From Rhizomys pruinosus (taxonomy: Eukaryota > Chordata > Mammalia > Rodentia > Spalacidae), in contig VZQC01001050.1 in assembly GCA_009823505.1 (NCBI GenBank), forward strand, positions 124,001 to 188,000: 64,000 bases of DNA. The letters run 5' to 3'. Of this stretch, positions 54,107 to 64,000 are shown in pieces; position 1 is the first letter of the stretch; every line of letters starts with the position of its first letter. The translations under genes and the position numbers were made by a program. The notes beneath the pieces were generated by a model. That model did not search any database, was not told where the DNA came from, and was given only the letters and a program-made list of their open reading frames with translations.

Positions 54107-54358
54107 CTTAAATTTTTTTTATTAATTTTATTTATTTCTGTATGTGTATGAATATACTGTCTGCATGCAAGTTTGTGCACCCGTGTCGTGCAACGCCGCG
54201 GAGTTCAGAAGAGGGTCTCGGATTCCCCTGGAACTGGAGTTCTCCTGGAATTGGAGCTTCAGACGGTTCTCAGCCTCCATGTGGGTGCTGGGGATCGAAC
54301 CCGGGTCCTCTGTAAGAGCGGTCGGCGCTCTTAACCGCTAGGCCATCTCTCCAGCCCC
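54107..54358 (-). mobile_element. Young B2/B3 SINE, antisense
   Basis: CCGTGTCGTGCAACGCCGCG, doubled GGAACTGGAGTTCTCC/GGAATTGGAGCTTCAG, GGATCGAACCCGGGTCCTCT, AGAGCGGTCGGCGCTCTTAA. Nearly all CpGs kept. The flanks are A/T-rich, so the target duplication is not resolvable by eye. Confidence 0.96.
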
Positions 54359-55265
54359 TTTTATTTATTTATTGTGTAAGTTATTGATGGTTAGTGATGT
54401 TTATTTTTATTTTTTAATGTGTTTTTACTACTTTTGCTTCTTTATGCAGTCTGGTAAACTAAATATAATGCAAACACAATGAACTTATTTAACCCAAATA
54501 TTGCTAAATTTGCTTTTCTAATTATGTTGCTTGTTAAAATATATTTTTTAAATAATATAATATTTTGCTTGTTAAAAGTTAAAACAAACCAAGTGATCTT
54601 ATCTGAATGTCATTTTATGATTTGTAAGCATAGATTGTTATTATTGTATCTGAAAGACAAAACAAAAGTGTACCAAAGATTAGGCCTAGTCATTTGTCAG
54701 TGATTTATTTCCTTCTCCTACAGATAGAAAAATTCTCAGTTTCAATTTAGTTTTCCATGTTTGATCATCATAAGAAATGTTCTGATTTGCAATTAATAAA
54801 ATAGAGAAAGTATGATATAATTTCACAGAGAATTATTCTTTTTCTAAAAATAAAATTGTGCTCTCTAGGACCCTGCCGATATATTATAGTGAGTAATGTT
54901 ATATACATACATGTTTTCTCTAAAGCAAAGATTTAGTTTCCAGTGAAACTCGGCTACAGTTTCAATGAATCAAAGGTTTGGCTTCAGCCCATGGCACTGT
55001 TTAGAAGCAGTAGAATCTTTAAGATGTGGGGCCCAGATCAACAGAAATGTGCCCTGGCAGGGACACTACAAACCCTCTTTTTCTCCTTGACTTTGCATCC
55101 TGGCTGCCATGACTTTATCAGGTCCCTGTAGCTTGTGCTCATACATGACATACCATGCTACCTCATGCCCAAAGCAGTAATGACAACAGGCTACAGCAGA
55201 AACCTCTGAAAGCTGAGTCAAGAATAATCACTTTTCCTTGTTTTTCGTTGGTTCATGAGATGATA
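54359..55265. other. Unassigned AT-rich sequence
   Basis: Small frames at 54479 and 54943 have no domain. Nothing else recognised. Confidence 0.4.
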
Positions 55266-55269
55266 AGAC

Positions 55270-55517
55270 AATGCTGGAGAGATGGCCTAGCAGTTCAAGG
55301 AGGCACGACCGCTCTTACAGAGGACCAACGGGTTCGATCCCCAGCAACCCACATGGCGGCCGAGAACCGTCGTACTCCAATTCCGGAGAACTCCGTTCCC
55401 GGGAATCCGAGACCCTCTTCTGACCTCCACGGCGTTGCACGACAGGGTGCACAGACTGCATGCAGACAGTACATTCATACACATACAATAATAAATAAAA
55501 TTAATAAAAAAAAAAAA
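55270..55517 (+). mobile_element. Young B2/B3 SINE, sense, indel-rich
   Basis: GCTGGAGAGATGGCCTAGCA head, ACGGGTTCGATCCCCAGCAA, ACATGGCGGCCGAGAACCGT. Many CpGs, but several one-base gains and losses relative to sisters (ACCAACGGG for ACCCGGG, GTTCCCGGG for GTTCCAGGGG), unlike normal decay. The poly-A tail ends at 55,517. Confidence 0.95.
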
Positions 55518-55569
55518 GAATGCCAAGGACTCCTCCAACTAGCTAGTGATGGATAGTAATTAGGAGGGG

Positions 55570-55790
55570 TGGTTTAATAACCAACCCAGAAGCAAGTTTT
55601 GTTATTATCTGTAGGATCACATGGACAGGGTCCCCAGAGCGTGTACGATCCTACTTCCATATGATCATGCACCTCCACCAGGGATCTTACAACCTTTCTG
55701 GCCCCTCTTTCCCAATGGTCCCTGAGCCCAGAGTGAGAGAAGCTTAATTTTGGAGTCTTTTCAAGTCCTTTTCCAAAATAGCATAAGATG
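55570..55790 (-). mobile_element. LINE-1 3' UTR fragment, antisense
   Basis: GGGATCTTACAACCTTTCTG, CCAATGGTCCCTGAGCCCAG and GAGAAGCTTAATTTTGGAGT parallel 35,400-35,490. Short and diverged. Confidence 0.5.
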
Positions 55791-56633
55791 TCATGAGATG
55801 AACCCTGAAATAGAAATTATCATTCACTTCCTGCTTCAAGAATGCCTCAGAGTAACCTCCCCAATAAGGAAGTAGAACACTTCTAAACCAAGAATGACTT
55901 ACAGGGAAGTCACATTAACCTCGAGATTTGTTTAAGGAAAATAATCTTGGTTTGTTAATTCAGCTACTCAGAAGAGCTAAGGGAAGGGCTATCATGAGAG
56001 TGTTCAGAAGCGTTTTCTTATTTGTAACAACTACTCCACTGATAGAAGTAATGAATGACAAGTAATTGCAAATGACATTATTAGTAATAACATCTTTGCT
56101 TTCAAGTTTTAATCAGTTTCTTAGTGAAATCTTAAATATTTCCTAACATTTGCTTCACAATTTTCATGATCAGGCTTAGTATTAGACAATATGAAAAATG
56201 TAATACAGTTTGTTTATCCCTATGCACACAAAGAAGAATCAAAATTTCAACCCATGACTCTGCAGCCACTGTGTCTTACACATGTCACTCATTTGGGTTC
56301 TGGAAAGATGTCTTACCAGTTTGCATGGCTAACTCTTCAGACGAGTGTCTCAGCTTCTAGCTTCTTCAGTACCTCTATTTTATACTATTCCATCTATATA
56401 TTTCTATGATATATTATATTATATAATAAATTAATATGAGTTAATATTAATTCTGGTTACCCAAAATTAGAGAATTAAACAAAAGCTTGAAGCTCTCCTG
56501 GCATAGAATTCTATTCTTTGAACTAACTTATTCCAGTAAGGAATGTTGTAATATCAAGCCTCTTTATGTACTTATAACCACCAATTCTTAGTCACTTCTC
56601 TGTAGCCTTTTTTGAATAATATATCTATTCTTC

Positions 56634-56650
<17 letters not shown>
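55791..56650. other. Unassigned AT-rich sequence with TA tract
   Basis: No feature except AT-rich stretches at 56,405-56,450 and the TA run at 56,637-56,654 that leads into the poly-T below. Confidence 0.4.
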
Positions 56651-56654
<4 letters not shown>

Positions 56655-56680
<26 letters not shown>

Positions 56681-57003
56681 GAGACAGGGTCCTCCCTGTA
56701 GCAGCTGTCTTGGTGGCCTCAAACTCAACAGAGATACTCTGTCTCTCCTCCCAAGTGCTAGATTAAAGGCTGTGCCCCACCGCCCGGATTTTATTTCTGT
56801 ATGGTATGAATGTACTGTCTGCATGCAAGTCTGTGCACCCGTGTCGTGCAGTGCCGCGGAGGTCAGAAGAGGGTCTCAGACTCCCCTGGAACTGGAGTTC
56901 TCCTGGAATTGGAGTTTCAGACGGTTCTCGGCCGCCATGTGGGTGCCGGGGACCGAACCCGGGTCCTCTGCAAGAGCGGTCGGCGCTCTTAACCACTAGG
57001 CCA
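56655..57003 (-). mobile_element. B2 followed by B1, antisense tandem SINE pair
   Basis: On the minus strand a B2/B3 with doubled motif (head at 57,003, truncated at GGCCTAGTGGTTAAG; body with CCCGGGTTCGGTCCCCGGCA) ends in a very short AT tail (AAATAAAAT). It is followed at once by a near-complete B1 (CCGGGCGGTGGGGCACAGCC to GAGGACCCTGTCTC) and a poly-A of about 28. Same B2-then-B1 order as the composite at 31.7 kb, but the B1 here includes its 5' head. Outer target duplication not found. Confidence 0.88.
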
Positions 57004-57484
57004 TAATTTTCTTACAAGCTCCATTGATGTCCTTCATCCTCCCTTCCTGCCCTCGTTCCTCATGTAATCCCACTAGCTCTGCTCCTCTACTTTTACTTCC
57101 ATGTCAAGATCTCAGAGACTGCATGCTACAAATTCTCCATTTTAACGTTCTTTGTAATTTACTTATGTTCAACTCTTCCTACTAGAAGAAAATTCAACCT
57201 GCTTTTCCTGATGTTCAAAGCTGATAGGGTCTGAGTCTTATTTTCATAGTCAGTATTGTCTTTCGCTTGTTTCTAATTATCCATTCATAAGGCTCTTCAT
57301 TCCACAAAAATGTGAATAAATACCAAGGGAGTCCTTCTTGTCTTAGGAAATTAAGAACTGTTTTTATTTGCAGTTTATGGATTTCTTGTCATTCAGAAAA
57401 TGGTCTTGTTATTATCATTTCAGAAAGAGTTTCCCTAAGGGATCATCAAACTTGAGTAACTCACTAAGACACCGAGTCTAGGGT
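57004..57484. other. Unassigned sequence
   Basis: No gene or repeat recognised. Confidence 0.4.
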
Positions 57485-57990
57485 TCTAATCAGGTTTCTG
57501 TTACCATAACAAAATATCTACCATAAGCAACTTAAAAAGAGAAAAATGTTTATTTTAACTCACCATTATGCAAGCTTCAGCATACACTTTTGGATTGGGG
57601 CGAGGTAGCTATCATACTGAGAATATGTAATAGAAAAGGCTGTTTCACCAAAGTGGCCAGAGAGAGACAGAAAGAGCAAGAAGTGCAGGAGTGTTTTGCT
57701 GCATGTACATAGGTCCACTCAGGCATGTAATGCCTGCAGAGGCCTAAAGGGTATTGCATGCCCTGGAGCTGGAGTTATGAATCATCATCTGGGAGCTGGG
57801 AAACTAACCCAAGATGTCTGCAAGTCTATCTAGTGCTCCTAATGTCTGAGGAATCTCTCTAGTCCATCAATTCTCAACATTCTGAGTCTCCATGTCTTAA
57901 AGTTCCACCACCATCCAATAGTACCATGGGCTGGGATCAAACCATTGGTACATGAGTCTTTTAGGACATTCCACATTCAAACTAGAGCAA
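57485..57990 (-). mobile_element. MaLR LTR, antisense, interrupted by a SINE
   Basis: Antisense LTR: GTTTCTGTTACCATAACAAA, AGAGAAAAATGTTTATTTTA, CATTATGCAAGC, and after the SINE AGTTCCACCACCATCCAATA, CCATGGGCTGGGATCAAACC, GACATTCCACATTCAAACTA. The order matches the reverse complement of a MaLR LTR. Old. Confidence 0.75.
57695..57868 (-). mobile_element. B2/B3 SINE, antisense, nested in MaLR LTR
   Basis: GCAGAGGCCTAAAGGGTATT, CCCTGGAGCTGGAGTTATGA, GAAACTAACCCAAGATGTCT and GAATCTCTCTAGTCC are decayed antisense B2 blocks. Old copy. Confidence 0.8.
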
Positions 57991-58204
57991 GGCGCCAGAG
58001 TAAAATTTGCTGTTTACTGGTAAGATGTTATCCCATTAGATTATGAGCTCCTAGAAGGAAGTTTCTTATCTGTAATGTTCATCCTACACAATCATGGGCT
58101 GAGTACTTGGGGAGCTCAACATTGATAAGACTATAAGTCTCCATATCATTCAGTTTCACACATTTGCTATTGTATTATAATTATCATTACTATTTTAAAG
58201 TAGT

Positions 58205-58425
58205 CTTTTGGGTGTGAAGATATGGCTCAGTAGTTACAAGCACTGTCTGCTTGTGCAGCAGACCTGGGTTCAGTTCTCAGGACCCACATGGCAGCTAAGA
58301 ACTATCCATAATTCCAGTTCCAGAGAATACAATACCACTTCTAGCCTCTTCAGGAACTGCACACATGTGATGCACTGGCATTTATGCAGGCAAAAGATGC
58401 ATACACGTAGAGAAATAAATACACA
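58205..58425 (+). mobile_element. B2/B3 SINE, sense, old
   Basis: GTGAAGATATGGCTCAGTAG, GACCTGGGTTCAGTTCTCAG, ACCCACATGGCAGCTAAGAA, CATAATTCCAGTTCCAGAG; tail AGAAATAAATACA. Confidence 0.93.
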
Positions 58426-58695
58426 GTGATATTGTTCTACTTTTGCTTTATGAACACACCAAAATTTGGTCACATTAGGACTTTAAGATGTCCAATATGC
58501 CATCACTTGTGTCCTGGAGTTTCTTCATTTTTCACATATAGGTTTTGTCCTTTTCAAATTTAAAGATGCTCTTTAAATGTCCCCACCTCAGAAGGAGGAA
58601 GTCTCCCATTCAATGAAGAATATCTCCTCTTCTAAACCACCCTTATTTCTCTTTTGCTTTCTGTATTCCAGGAATCCTGAGCTATTTTGTTTTGC
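58426..58695. other. Unassigned sequence
   Basis: Nothing recognised. Confidence 0.4.
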
Positions 58696-58707
58696 TCTGA
58701 TTTCTCT

Positions 58708-58964
58708 CTTTTTTTAATATATTTTTTAATTTTTATTTATTTCTGTATGTGTATGAATGAACTGTCTGCATGCAAGTGTGTGCACCCGTGTCGTGCAATG
58801 CCGTGGAGGTCAGAAGAGGGTGTCGGATTCCCCTGGAACTGGAGTTCTCCTGGAATTGGACTTTCAGACAGTTCTTGGCCACCAGGTGGGTGCTGGGGAT
58901 CGAACCTGGGTCCTCTGTAAGAGCGGTCAGTGCTCTTAACCGCTAGGCCATCTCCCCAGCCCCA
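58708..58964 (-). mobile_element. Young B2/B3 SINE, antisense
   Basis: CGTGTCGTGCAATGCCGTGG, doubled GGAACTGGAGTTCTCC/GGAATTGGACTTTCAG, GGATCGAACCTGGGTCCTCT, CCATCTCCCCAGCCCC. Target duplication TCTGATTTCTCT at 58696-58707 and 58965-58976. Confidence 0.97.
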
Positions 58965-60102
58965 TCTGATTTCTCTTTTCTGTGTTCACTTGTCATCTTA
59001 TATTTCCACTATGACTGTCTCTAAATCAGCATTTTTTTCTTTTTAAATAGAATATTTTCATTTGTTTGGGGTAATTTCATAGACATAAACAATACATCTT
59101 GACCATATTACCCTTAGTTTTTCCCTTTTAATCCCCTCAGGTACCCACAACATATCTCATCCCTCTCCTTACCCCCCCCCCACAACAGGATTAATCCAGT
59201 TGATGCTACCTGTCAGAATGTTAACATATCTTGCTAGTTTGTACTTGTCTTAGGCATGTAGAGTTCATGAGTGTCTTCTGGATACAGTGTGTCTATGTAG
59301 AGTTCATGAGTGTCATAGACACACCATGTCCAGAAGACAGCAGTCACAGCACTCCTCTCCAAGCTCCGGCTCTTACATTCCTCTGACGTGATTTTCTTTG
59401 AGCTTTGGGCAGTAGCTTTATTTGCATGTCCTGTGTAGGGCTGAGAACTCATAGTCACTTTTTCTCACCACTTCGATCATTTATGAGTCTCTGCTTTAAG
59501 TACTGCTCACTGCAAAGCATAGCTTCTCTGAATAAGACTGAGGAAAGTACTAATTTATTAGTATAAATATTTACAAGGCAGTTTCTCAACAATTCTATCT
59601 AACAAGACAATAGTAATAGCTCCCTTGGCTACTGCTTACTACCTCTAGGACCATGGGGTTTTGGCTAGGTTTTGAGTACCAGGAATAAATGCCCTACTAT
59701 GGAATAGTCTCATATCCAATCTGTAAGCAGTTAGTTACCCTACAATCTTCATGCCAGCACTTCTCTGCTAGCTAATACCAGGGACCACTTTTTCCCTCCA
59801 GTGCCCTGTCTAAAACCTTCAGGCACTAAGGAAGCTAAGGATCAGGGAAGAAGTTTTTCAGCCCATTTCCAGCTTGATTTCTCTCTGCCCTGTAGCCAAA
59901 GTGTATTTTGTCTGCAGCAACAGGGTTTCACCATCTAGTCTTGTGGAAAAAGAGCAGTGGAAATATTCTGTCTTGTTCTATGGGCTGCCTTGACTAATTT
60001 TTAGCTGGGAGGTATTCCATTAATGGCATTGACATGTTTTCCAGGGAAAGAATTTTCCATTCTTCCATGTAGGGTACTTCTGTTCAAACTCCTTAAAACA
60101 AC

Positions 60103-60107
60103 ACACA

Positions 60108-60151
<44 letters not shown>
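60103..60151. repeat. (CA)n microsatellite in LINE-1 3' UTR
   Basis: About 22 CA units with one ATACAC interruption; encodes the Cys/Val run of the minus-strand frame 60001-60189. Confidence 0.97.
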
Positions 60152-60298
60152 GCATAATGAGTTTTCACAGTCCTTTTAGTTAACATCAACTCCTCTCTCC
60201 CTTGTCAACACCACCCCATCTTCATCCTTCCTTAACATCTGGTATTCCATCTACTTTTATATCTCTGTGTTCTAATATCCCATCACCCCTTAAGGCCT

Positions 60299-60300
<2 letters not shown>

Positions 60301-60344
<44 letters not shown>
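60301..60344. repeat. (CT)n microsatellite in LINE-1 3' UTR
   Basis: About 21 uninterrupted TC units. Confidence 0.97.
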
Positions 60345-60347
<3 letters not shown>

Positions 60348-60783
60348 CTTACTAGCTTCCTGAGCTCCATAAATACTCCAAATTAAACACACAAATCTAA
60401 AAATTCAAGGCTAGGATCTATGTATGGGAGAGAAATGTGATGCTTGTCTTTCTGGGTCTATGTTATGTCACTTAGTACAATATTTTCCAGTTCCATCTAC
60501 TTTACTACAAATTTCCTAATTTCATTTCCCTTTATTGCTGAATAAAATTCTTTTGTGTATACACACAATGTTTTCTTTATCAATTCATCAGTTGATGGAC
60601 ATCTAGATTGACTTCCATGTTCCTGCTTTTGTGAATAAAATCGCAGTGAACACAACGTTCAGGTTTTTCTGTAGAAGAGTATGAAGGTCTTTAGACATAT
60701 ACTCAGGAGGTATAGATCTGAATCTCATAGTGCCTACATTTTTAGCCTTCAGTGACATCTGTACACTGGTGTATTAAATTTCT

Positions 60784-60994
60784 TTCTGGGCTGGAGAGAT
60801 TGCCTAGTGGTTAAGAGCACCCACTGCTCTTGCAGAGGACCTGGGTTCGATCCCCAGCACCCACATGGCGGCTGAGAACCGTCTGTAACTCTAATTCCAG
60901 TAGAACTCCAGTTCCTGGGGAATCTGACACCCTCTTCTGACCTCCGCATCATTGCACAACACGGGGTGCACAAACCTACATGCAGACAGTACAT

Positions 60995-61032
<38 letters not shown>
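60784..61032 (+). mobile_element. Young B2/B3 SINE, sense, with (AAAT)n tail
   Basis: GGGCTGGAGAGATTGCCTAG, GGACCTGGGTTCGATCCCCA, doubled motif CTAATTCCAGTAGAACTCCA; the tail has grown to about ten AAAT units (60,996-61,032). Target duplication AAATTTCT at 60776-60783 and 61033-61040. Confidence 0.96.
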
Positions 61033-61034
<2 letters not shown>

Positions 61035-61059
61035 ATTTCTATGTAATAAAATTTTCTCT

Positions 61060-61365
61060 TAAGGAGTTTTAGATGTTCCTCTGAACTTTCTCAAAACTTT
61101 CTGTAATTTCTCTGGACCCCAGGGAGTTGATAAATATAGATTGTTAAGATAAATTTAAGAATGATTTAATGATGTGATGGATCTATATAACAGAAAGTAT
61201 ATGAACACAAATTGGACTCTATATTTGATTAAAAAAATAACAAATGACATGGAGTTGAGGGTTAGTTAGGGTTTAGGTGGTTGGAGAGGAGGGAGGGTGT
61301 CTGAATATGGTCAAAATATATTGTATGAAATTCTCAAAGAATCAATAAAAATATAAAAATAATTT
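61060..61365 (+). mobile_element. LINE-1 3' end, sense
   Basis: GGTTGGAGAGGAGGGAGGGT, GGTCAAAATATATTGTATGA and AATCAATAAAAATATAAAAA are the usual LINE-1 3' terminal blocks. Follows the antisense LINE-1, interrupted only by the SINE. Confidence 0.75.
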
Positions 61366-62335
61366 GTAATTTAACTCAAATTTTGTGCATTTCAAATACC
61401 TTATTCTGCATTAGGTTGAATTTTATTTTTTGAGATGCCCCCCAAATTCCATTTGTTCAGTTTGTGTAAGTTTTTTACATCCTTGAATCTAAGTCCCTGC
61501 TTATTTTTGTGTCTGAATTTGTTTGGATATGTTTTCTATTTTCTATGTCAGCCCTATAAACTCTAAAAAGACAAAACAAATTTCGTGATTATTATTTTCT
61601 TTACACTCTAAATGTATTTCAGGATTAGGTCCATTTTGTCTTGGGTGCTCCAAAATCGATTTAAAACTAGAGGAAAAATTGTAACTGGTTTTAATGATTA
61701 TTTAAATGCTACTCCACAGACAAAAATACTCTGAGGGAGACATTATTAATTCAGCCATTGATCCAACTCAGGTATGTTGATCATATAGTATGTAGAAGAT
61801 CTTTGGATGTGTTACTGAGAAAGAGTACTTGAAAATAGGAATGTGAATCTTACTAGCAGATGCAAAGAAGTGAAATAAAATTATATGTATATATACATAT
61901 ATATGAAAAACTGTATGACAAAGATTAAACAGATGACAATATTAAAGCTCATAATGAAAAAGTTCTTGAAGTTTGTGAGTCCAATTTACAAATGTGAAAC
62001 TGAGGTTCAGAGAAGCTAATTAACATCATGACTGTATTAAAATGTTTTTGAAATTTTGAAAATCCATGATTAAGATTTAATAAAATACTATTATTTTACT
62101 CCATAATTTAACTCCTTAAGTACATTATGCTTTCTCATGTATAAATAAGAATCAAAATCTGATAATACATCATCATTTTCTTCACATTAAAACCATTGAC
62201 ATAGAGAAATTTTGGGTTTTATCTACTTTTATATGAAAATAAAACCCTTGGGAAGACACGTAGCATCCCAAGGTGGTACAATGTAGGATGATTCAATCTC
62301 AGTTTTCACTGACTTGAAAAATATGATTTTATGTT
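61366..62335. other. Unassigned AT-rich sequence
   Basis: Nothing recognised. No 5' LTR is visible just before the MaLR internal region that follows. Confidence 0.4.
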
Positions 62336-62339
62336 CTAG

Positions 62340-63780
62340 TTTGCTTGGTACCAGAGAGTGGGCTACTGCTGTGGCAGACATTACCCAGTTGGTTTGGGGA
62401 AGATTCTGGAAGCATTTGGTACATTGGGTTCCAAAAGCCACTGAGTGCTCAGAGGTTATTGAGCTGTTGCTGAGGAGCTTGGAACAGTTCTGCAGAAAGA
62501 GACAATGGAGGCCTGGTTTGTGAATCTTCAAAGGGAAGCAGAAAGCATCAAGGCTGTTTGTGTGGTATTTTGAATTGCAAATCTGTGGTTTATGGTCATC
62601 TGGGGCTGAAGAATCAGCTGTGATTAACAAAAGACCAGAACAACTGAAGTGAAACCTTTACTAGGACAATCTTTATTGGGCACCTGTGGTTGAAAAGTCA
62701 GCTGTGAATAACAACAGACCTGCATCATTGTGGCAAAATCTTCTGGGAAATATTTCCTCAGGCTTAGCACTTAGCTGTAGTCCACAGGGGTCTGAACCTC
62801 TATCTCTGGCTGGAACCAGGACTTGGTAATGTGTAAGAGTCTCCTGCAGTCTCCTGCAAGGTTCTGGTATTGAAAGTGTGAAGGGGTCACAGAGAACAGC
62901 TGAGGCTTGGCACTGTGAGAGGCCAGGAAAGGCCATTGGTGAAAGTGCACCTCAGTTGCAGTGAAGACCTCCAGAATTAAAGTGGTCATGGAAGGCATCT
63001 CAGACTTTGCAACCGAGGAGTTCAGAAGAGCCTATTGGTGAAGGTGCAGCCTCAGTTTCACTGGACACTCCAGTCTTTTAGAGATGACAGAACAATAGGA
63101 CGACTGTCAAGGGTGGCAGCAAGTGTGGCTTGGAGACAGCAAGGCCTGTGAGATGAGCTGTGTGTGCTGTGGACTGCAGAGCCAGAGAAGGGGAGATACT
63201 GAAACCCTTTGGAGCCCAGAAGATTATGAGTAAATCTCAGATGTCAAGCCTTGAACTATCTTGCTTGACTTGGTTTTGCTTAGATTTGCCTGATTCTTCC
63301 CTTTTGTAATAAAACAGTACTTTATTTTTTTTCTAACAGGGGCCCACAGTTAAAAGACTTTTAAAAGAGACTAAATTGTTAAAGTGTTTGGATATTTTTT
63401 AAGGACTGTGGGACTATTAAAGTTGTATTTTTATATGTTTTGATAGTAATATTAGCATCATAACTTAGGGATAAGAAATAGAAAACGGGGCTGGAGAGAT
63501 AGCCTAGCGGTTAAGAGCACCGACTGCTCTTGCAGAGGACCCGGGTTCGATCCCCAGCACCCACATGGCGGCTAAGAACCGTCTGTAACTCCAATTCCAG
63601 GAGAACTCCAGTTCCAGGGGAATCCAAAACCCTCTTCTGACCTCTGCGGCATTGCATGACAAGGGTGCACAAACCTACATGCAGACAGTACATTCATACA
63701 CATACAAAAAAAAAAAAAGAAATAGAAAGCTTGTGGTATAAAAGTGATGTGTTTGTGTGCCAATATGACAAGGGGTCTAT
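62340..63780 (+). mobile_element. MaLR internal region, 5' LTR missing
   Basis: Begins with CTTGGTACCAGAGAGTGGG (62,345-62,363; primer-binding-site-like, compare 8826) and ends with TAAAAGACTTTTAAAAGAGA, AGGACTGTGGGACTATTAAA and a purine-rich ACAAGGGGTCTAT directly before the LTR at 63,781. No protease, RT or env motif. The minus-strand frame 62229-62630 and others are antisense to it. A young B2 (63,487) is nested in the 3' part. Confidence 0.75.
63487..63716 (+). mobile_element. Young B2/B3 SINE, sense, nested in MaLR internal region
   Basis: GGGGCTGGAGAGATAGCCTA, GGACCCGGGTTCGATCCCCA, doubled motif CCAATTCCAGGAGAACTCCA, poly-A tail. Target duplication AAGAAATAGAAA at 63473-63484 and 63717-63728. 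Highly CpG-conserved, probably among the youngest in the window. Confidence 0.97.
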
Positions 63781-64000
63781 TGTGCTGGATAGTTTTAGTT
63801 GTTAACTTGACGAACCTGGGTAGGGAGGGCCTCACTTGAGGAATTGCTTCCTTTGGACTGGGCCATGGGCATTACTCTGGGGCATTTTCATGATTGTTGA
63901 GTGATTTTGTGTGGTTCTCACTCAGCTGGTGCCATGCCTGGGCAGGTGGTCCTGTATTGTATAAGAACACAGATTAGCAACAGGCCAGAGGACCAAGCCA
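63781..64000 (+). mobile_element. 3' LTR of the MaLR element, cut by window end
   Basis: Starts TGTGCTGGATAGTTTTAGTT and follows the 51,081 solo LTR (GTTAACTTGACGAACCTGGG, CAGCTGGTGCCATGCCTGGG, AGGCCAGAGGACCAAGCCA) to the end of the window. Confidence 0.85.

Larger units (their letters stand above)
59040..60745 (-). mobile_element. LINE-1 3' UTR and ORF2 C-terminus, antisense
   Basis: From low to high coordinate: 3' UTR (TTTGGGGTAATTTCATAGAC, CCCTCAGGTACCCACAACAT, GCTCTTACATTCCTCTGACG, GCAGTTAGTTACCCTACAAT, CAGCAACAGGGTTTCACCAT), then microsatellites, then the ORF2 end (TCTTTCTGGGTCTATGTTAT, TTCTTTATCAATTCATCAGT, GATGGACATCTAGATTGACT, ACATATACTCAGGAGGTATA). The contiguity of 3' UTR blocks with ORF2 is what identifies the similar blocks elsewhere in the window. 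Noncoding remnant; ORF2 frames are broken. Confidence 0.8.

Noticed and set aside
62229..62630. 133-codon minus-strand frame
   Set aside because: Overlaps the MaLR internal region in antisense and shows no domain.
28898..63835. Recurrent small frames with the same CLHASLCTRVVQ-like sequence
   Set aside because: All are translations of B2/B3 SINE copies in one reading frame; not a protein family.

Overview
This window looks like nuclear DNA of a muroid rodent (mouse, hamster, vole or mole-rat group). The evidence is the repeat content: B1 (7SL-derived) and B2/B3 (tRNA-derived) SINEs in both orientations, rodent-type LINE-1 3' ends, and muroid-type ERVL-MaLR LTRs. The young B2-superfamily copies have a B3-like body and keep many CpG sites, so this lineage was active recently. 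They do not resemble the usual house-mouse B2, but the species cannot be fixed from the sequence. The window is AT-rich by eye. I found no convincing host protein-coding exon, no functional RNA gene and no CpG island. I read it as an intergenic or deep-intronic repeat landscape. Every long open frame I examined lies in a LINE-1 or ERV remnant, in a SINE or microsatellite, or has no supporting feature.

Layout. 1-7.4 kb: LINE-1 blocks that change orientation, B1 and B3 SINEs and an AT microsatellite. 7.8 kb: a perfect 27-bp-arm hairpin. 8.1 kb: an antisense 5S rRNA pseudogene. 8.46-10.54 kb: a complete ERVL-MaLR element with two LTRs, primer-binding site, polypurine tract and a perfect 5-bp target duplication. 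10.5-15.5 kb: sparse SINEs and LINE-1 pieces. 15.57-21.51 kb: a segment of about 2.8 kb present twice in near-identical form, separated by a single N at 18,611; one copy carries a B2 that the other lacks. 21.1-22.3 kb: an unnamed repeat, here called R1, followed by a LINE-1 3' end. 22-34 kb: scattered SINEs, degraded MaLR LTRs, a four-copy tandem repeat of about 100 bp (25.6 kb) and a B2-B1 composite SINE with its own target duplication (31.7 kb). 34-39 kb: a TG tract, an antisense LINE-1 3' UTR and a 5'-inverted LINE-1 with a foreign insert. 40-44 kb: older antisense LINE-1. 44.4-48.6 kb: a LINE-1/R1 composite inside one 12-bp target duplication, then an inverted solitary R1 with its own target duplication. 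49-64 kb: more B2/B3, a solo MaLR LTR with 5-bp target duplication (51.1 kb), another long LINE-1 3' region (59.0-61.4 kb), and an MaLR internal region running into its 3' LTR at the window end.

Nothing here forms an operon or pathway. The common theme is retrotransposition. LINE-1 machinery accounts for the SINEs, the 5S pseudogene, the R1 copies and the inverted LINE-1s. The best candidates for something undescribed are the R1 retroposon family and its fusions to LINE-1 3' ends, the B2-B1 composite SINE, and the probable retained-haplotype duplication with a polymorphic SINE. Repeat-family names come from recognition of sequence pattern, not a database search. Boundaries without a stated target duplication are approximate to some tens of bases.
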